Positions 60,753-64,000 of a DNA stretch of 64,000 nt are shown one piece after another. The stretch comes from Brugia malayi (taxonomy: Eukaryota; Nematoda; Chromadorea; Rhabditida; Onchocercidae), in NCBI RefSeq assembly GCF_000002995.4, contig NW_025062478.1, forward strand, positions 12,024,001 to 12,088,000, given 5' to 3'. Position numbers and translations under genes: made by a program. Position 1 is the stretch's first letter. Each line of letters begins with the position of its first letter. The notes under the pieces were generated by a model, which did not search any database, was not told the origin of the DNA, and saw only the letters and a program-made list of their open reading frames with translations.

Positions 60753-63700
60753 GTGAGTCTTTCTCTTCATTTTTGCTAAGTAAAAATTCCACTTTTGAAA
60801 AACACTAAAATGAAATAAGGTAAATAGTAAACAAAAATTCTAAAATGTAATTTTTGACACATATAACATTACATACTAATTAACTAATTGTAATTTTTGA
60901 TTTTAACTAAAATTGAAGTTTTTAATGGAAATTATTTTGAAAAAAAAAAAGACAAAAAATAATCAGTCATTAGTTTCAAAATTGTCATAATTTAAATTTG
61001 GTTTGAAATTAAAATTTTAAAAATGCTACAAAATAAAAACCGAAAGTTTATATAAGATGATCATTTATGATAAAATTATTTTGCAGCCACTTCAAGATAA
61101 GCGTGTGGTAGTTGGCCAAAATGTTCTATTAGAATGTCAGGTAGCAGGTCAACCTGATCCGGTTGTAAAATGGCTTAAAGACGATCATGATGTTACACAA
61201 TGTCCTGATTACGAGGTTAATTCCATATTGAAATTTTTTTTTTAATCACTTTTTGGCTTCTTATTTTCATTCCTTCCTCAATTTTCATCCATTCTTTCTA
61301 TTCCGTTTTTCAATTCCTATAATTATTAATTATCGTAAGAGAATTTTTTAGCATATAAATTTGTAAAATTATTTGTTAAATTAGACATTCGTTATAGATC
61401 AATTAATAGATGAAAAAATTAATAAAACACTTTTTTCTTTCATTGTTCTATTATTCTTAACACAGCAATTAACAATTATATTTTTTTTTTTTGAATAAAT
61501 TAAAGTTGTTGAAATTTAGAGAGGAATATTAAATATCTGATATAAATAATTGTCACTGATAACCAAAAAAAAAGAACTTTAATTTGTTTCTTTTTTGATT
61601 TTTTAATTTATAATATTGTTAATAAAGTGATAAAATTATTTTTCAACTTTTTGAATTAGAATAGATTGTTTTACAATTATTATTATTATAACCAAAAGAA
61701 AAAATAAGAGAAAGTAATATTACCAAAGGAAAAAAAAAAAACAAAAACAAACAAATTAAGATAAAATTAATGAAAAGTTTGCTAACAATTTTTTTTTCTC
61801 TATCGAACAGATACAAATTTCTCATTCATTCGTATTTATCTTTTGAGTTTGCATAATTACTTATTTCTATTTACTTTGTTTTTTTTTTTACTTATTTCTA
61901 TTTACTTTGTTAATTGAACATTGTAATGTTGTAGAATTTTTTTTTTCAAATTACACATCAAATAATAATAAATTCTTTAAACAAATTAAAACTTAATTTA
62001 ATTTAAATAGAAATTTAACACATTTCAAGGATAATTATTATAAAAGAAAACTTATCATAAATATTATAATATAAAGGAAAAAATTTAAAAAAAAAAACTG
62101 TTCTTTTTGTTATTATTATTGTTATTGCTGTTGCATGCATTACTTACTTAAATTAAATTTGAAAATCTCAGCAAAGCAATAAAAATAACAATCATAAAAT
62201 CTCACAAGCAAATAAATATAAATTTCAGATATTTCAAAAAACTGAAAAATTAAAAAAAAAAAAAGAAAAGAAAAAAAGTTAAAAAAAAAAAAATAAATAT
62301 TGCAGATTTCAAGTATTGGTGTTAAGCATCATTTAGCAATTAAAAATGTGCAAGCATCCGACAACGGTCGTTTTACGGTTCAAGCAATGAATGCAGCTGG
62401 TATTAAGCAGTCTACTTGTATGCTTATTGTTGCACCAGCGCCAACACCTATTCCAGGCGCAAAAAGTGTCGCGTTAGTACTCATTCTTTTTTTTTTTGTC
62501 TATTTAAATTTTTTAATTCAATTTTTTTTTAAATTAAATTTTGTTTTAATTTTCTTAGTTAAAAATTTTTACAATTTTTTTTTTTTTTCATTTTTAGTTT
62601 TATCTTTTTTTTTAATATACAATATATTTTTGTTATAGTTATTGTAGTAATACATTAATTTTGACCAAAAAAAAAAAAAAAAATTTAAATAGTAATAAAA
62701 AATTGTAGCTGTAGAATTATCAGAACTTATAAAAATTACCAAAGCTTTATAAATTATAATTTATTTTAGTGTAATATTTTTAGAAATATTACAGTTTATT
62801 TCATTTATGAATTTTGAGCTAAAGTTATAAGTAATTAAAGCATAATGAAATATCTTAATTAATTGAAATAAATGAATGATAATAAATAGACAGTATTAAA
62901 GTTTGAAAATTTTTGTACAAATTAAGAAAGAAATCGAAATAGACAGTGCATTGTTTGGTATTGTTTAATTAATTAATTAATTAATTAATTGGTATTATAA
63001 ATTCTTCTCATATTAATATTTAATAACATAAAATGATGTCATCAACAAAAAATGTATTTGTATTGAATGATTAAATATTCCAAATTTTATTTCAGTATCA
63101 TTTTTTCATTATTTTTATTATTCTATTATTTATTATCTAAGCAAGTAAAAAATGCTTTTATAATTTAATGTTTTATTGTAAAAAAAAATCATTTTTCATC
63201 CGAAATATTTTCATAACAAATAAAACAAAATTTACTAATTTAGTTTAAAATGATTGTATGAAGTGGAAAAACTTTTATTGAATATAATTGTTAATTAATT
63301 ATTTGATAGTTATATACATGCTATTTGCATACAATAAAAAATAATTTATTTGATTTAATGAAGAAAAAATTTTTTTAACAAATTTGATATTTCATTTAAT
63401 TTTTATTCCTTTTATAGAAATTCACCAGCACCACCACAAACGCCTATTGGTCCTTCAGCGCCAATTTTTCTCAAAGATTTAAAAAATTCACCGTTGAAAC
63501 CAGGCTCACAGATTATATTAGAGGCACGTGTAGTTGGTCACCCAGAACCACACGTGGAATGGTTTAAAAATGGTTCATCAATTAATAATTATCGGTTTGT
63601 TTCGTTTTATTCAATCATTTAATATTTAAAATTTAATATTTCATTGAATTTAATTAACAACGATTACTTTTGATCAATCAATCAGATCGATTAAAAATTT

Positions 63701-64000
63701 TATGTTTATGAAGTATTAACAGTGACATTTAGATTTGATTGAAAATATAAATTATTAATTCACAAAGAGAAGAATAATGAATAAAAAAAATAAAATGTCA
63801 TCTCATTAACTGATATAATTGCTCTCAAATCTAAGTTTAAGAATTAAGAATTCAATGTTTCTTCAAATTCTCTCTTATAAAATAAGAAAGAATTTTTTTG
63901 ATATTTCACAGTTTACTTTTTTTTAAAATCTTTTATTAGATATTATTTGCTTAGTAGGTTTATGAACTAACAAAAAAGTATTAAACTAATTCCATTCCAA
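60690..64000 (+). CDS. I-set immunoglobulin-domain protein, 5' part, muscle-type, truncated by the window edge
   Basis: Proposed exons 60690-60752, 61087-61215, 62306-62465, 63429-63594. The predicted start MPFKRPLGERIENKTLPNF has no signal peptide, so the product is probably intracellular. The first I-set domain has LLECQV, VVKWLKDD and SDNGRFTVQAMNAAG; a Pro-rich linker then leads to a second domain with APIFLKDL, ARVVGHPEPHVEWFKNG. This pattern is typical of sarcomeric giants and their relatives (titin/kettin, UNC-89/obscurin, twitchin, DIM-1, palladin-like). I cannot say which. Exon 3/4 borders are uncertain. Confidence 0.8.
61087..61215 (+). CDS. Ig-domain gene exon 2: first half of I-set 1
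   Basis: TTTTGCAG then PLQDKRVVVGQNVLLECQ and DPVVKWLKDDHDVTQCPDYE, giving the B-strand Cys and C-strand Trp of an I-set fold. 43 codons, phase 0 on both sides. Confidence 0.9.
61216..62305. other. intron 2 of the Ig-domain gene
   Basis: 1.1 kb, A/T-rich; nothing recognisable beyond short homopolymers. Confidence 0.6.
62306..62465 (+). CDS. Ig-domain gene exon 3: second half of I-set 1 and linker
   Basis: ATTGCAG then ISSIGVKHHLAIKNVQASDN and GRFTVQAMNAAGIKQSTCML, then a Pro-rich linker IVAPAPTPIPGAK. The usual F-strand Cys is Val (TVQ). The donor at AAAAA|GTGTCG is weak, chosen because phase 1 fits exon 4; AGT|GTCGCG two bases later is an alternative. Confidence 0.8.
62466..63428. other. 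intron 3 of the Ig-domain gene
   Basis: About 0.96 kb of A/T-rich sequence including a (TTAA)n run near 62965-62992. A further small exon here cannot be excluded given the uncertain borders. Confidence 0.5.
63429..63594 (+). CDS. Ig-domain gene exon 4: start of I-set 2
   Basis: Encodes PPQTPIGPSAPIFLKDLK, KPGSQIILEARVVGHPEP and HVEWFKNGSSINNY, then donor TATCG|GTTTGT, phase 2. The frame is open from the AG at 63416-63417, but that acceptor would need phase 2. The AGs ending at 63428 or 63458 fit phase 1 from exon 3. The domain continues beyond the next intron. Confidence 0.8.
63595..64000. other. start of intron 4 of the Ig-domain gene
   Basis: A/T-rich sequence to the window edge; the next exon is not reached. 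Confidence 0.6.

Noticed and set aside
1..64000. CRISPR array, operon or mobile-element system
   Set aside because: The tandem arrays have no conserved spacers or associated genes, the genes are intron-rich animal genes, and no transposase or reverse transcriptase motif was seen.

Overview
The window looks like nuclear DNA of a nematode. It is extremely A+T-rich. The splice acceptors fit the nematode TTTTCAG consensus and often follow long T runs. The large gene encodes a protein whose predicted C-terminal residues, KEWYV, fit an invertebrate neurexin tail. Long introns, poly-T runs and minisatellites suggest a parasitic clade (a spirurid/filarial-like worm is plausible), but I cannot name the species.

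Layout: (1) 1-11966 is non-coding DNA with homopolymer tracts, a GATATGATAAGC-type repeat, GA tracts, a GAAAT/GAATT pentamer satellite and a 31-bp minisatellite. (2) About 12.1-55.5 kb on the + strand is one alpha-neurexin gene (nrx-1 orthologue). I could assemble it as 32 coding exons with every splice phase consistent, giving 2450 codons plus stop if translation begins at the ATG at 12142. Domain order is hydrophobic signal-like segment, LNS1, EGF-A, LNS2, LNS3, EGF-B, LNS4, LNS5, EGF-C, LNS6, acidic Gly-Ser-Gly segment, very long Ser/Thr/Pro stalk, single membrane span, cytoplasmic tail with a PDZ-binding end. This is the canonical alpha-neurexin order. The protein is larger than usual because of about 290 extra residues before the hydrophobic segment and a stalk of more than 600 residues that contains an in-frame 27-bp minisatellite. 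(3) Introns 26, 27 and 28 (about 9.2, 5.0 and 8.4 kb) make up over half of the gene. They hold a kilobase-scale pure pyrimidine tract, a 32-bp minisatellite family, an isolated G-rich (minus strand) block, palindromes and a candidate alternative first exon for a short neurexin. (4) 55468-60689 is intergenic, with purine tracts, a 41-bp minisatellite and a 12-bp-stem inverted repeat. (5) From 60690 to the right edge is the 5' part of a second + strand gene encoding intracellular I-set immunoglobulin domains of the muscle giant-protein type; it runs off the window.

Neurexin is a presynaptic adhesion receptor. The second gene looks like a sarcomeric/cytoskeletal protein. Nothing links the two functionally beyond adjacency. 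No tRNA, rRNA, transposon with recognisable coding capacity, or CRISPR was seen. Most of the remaining open frames are low-complexity by-products of homopolymer and microsatellite DNA.
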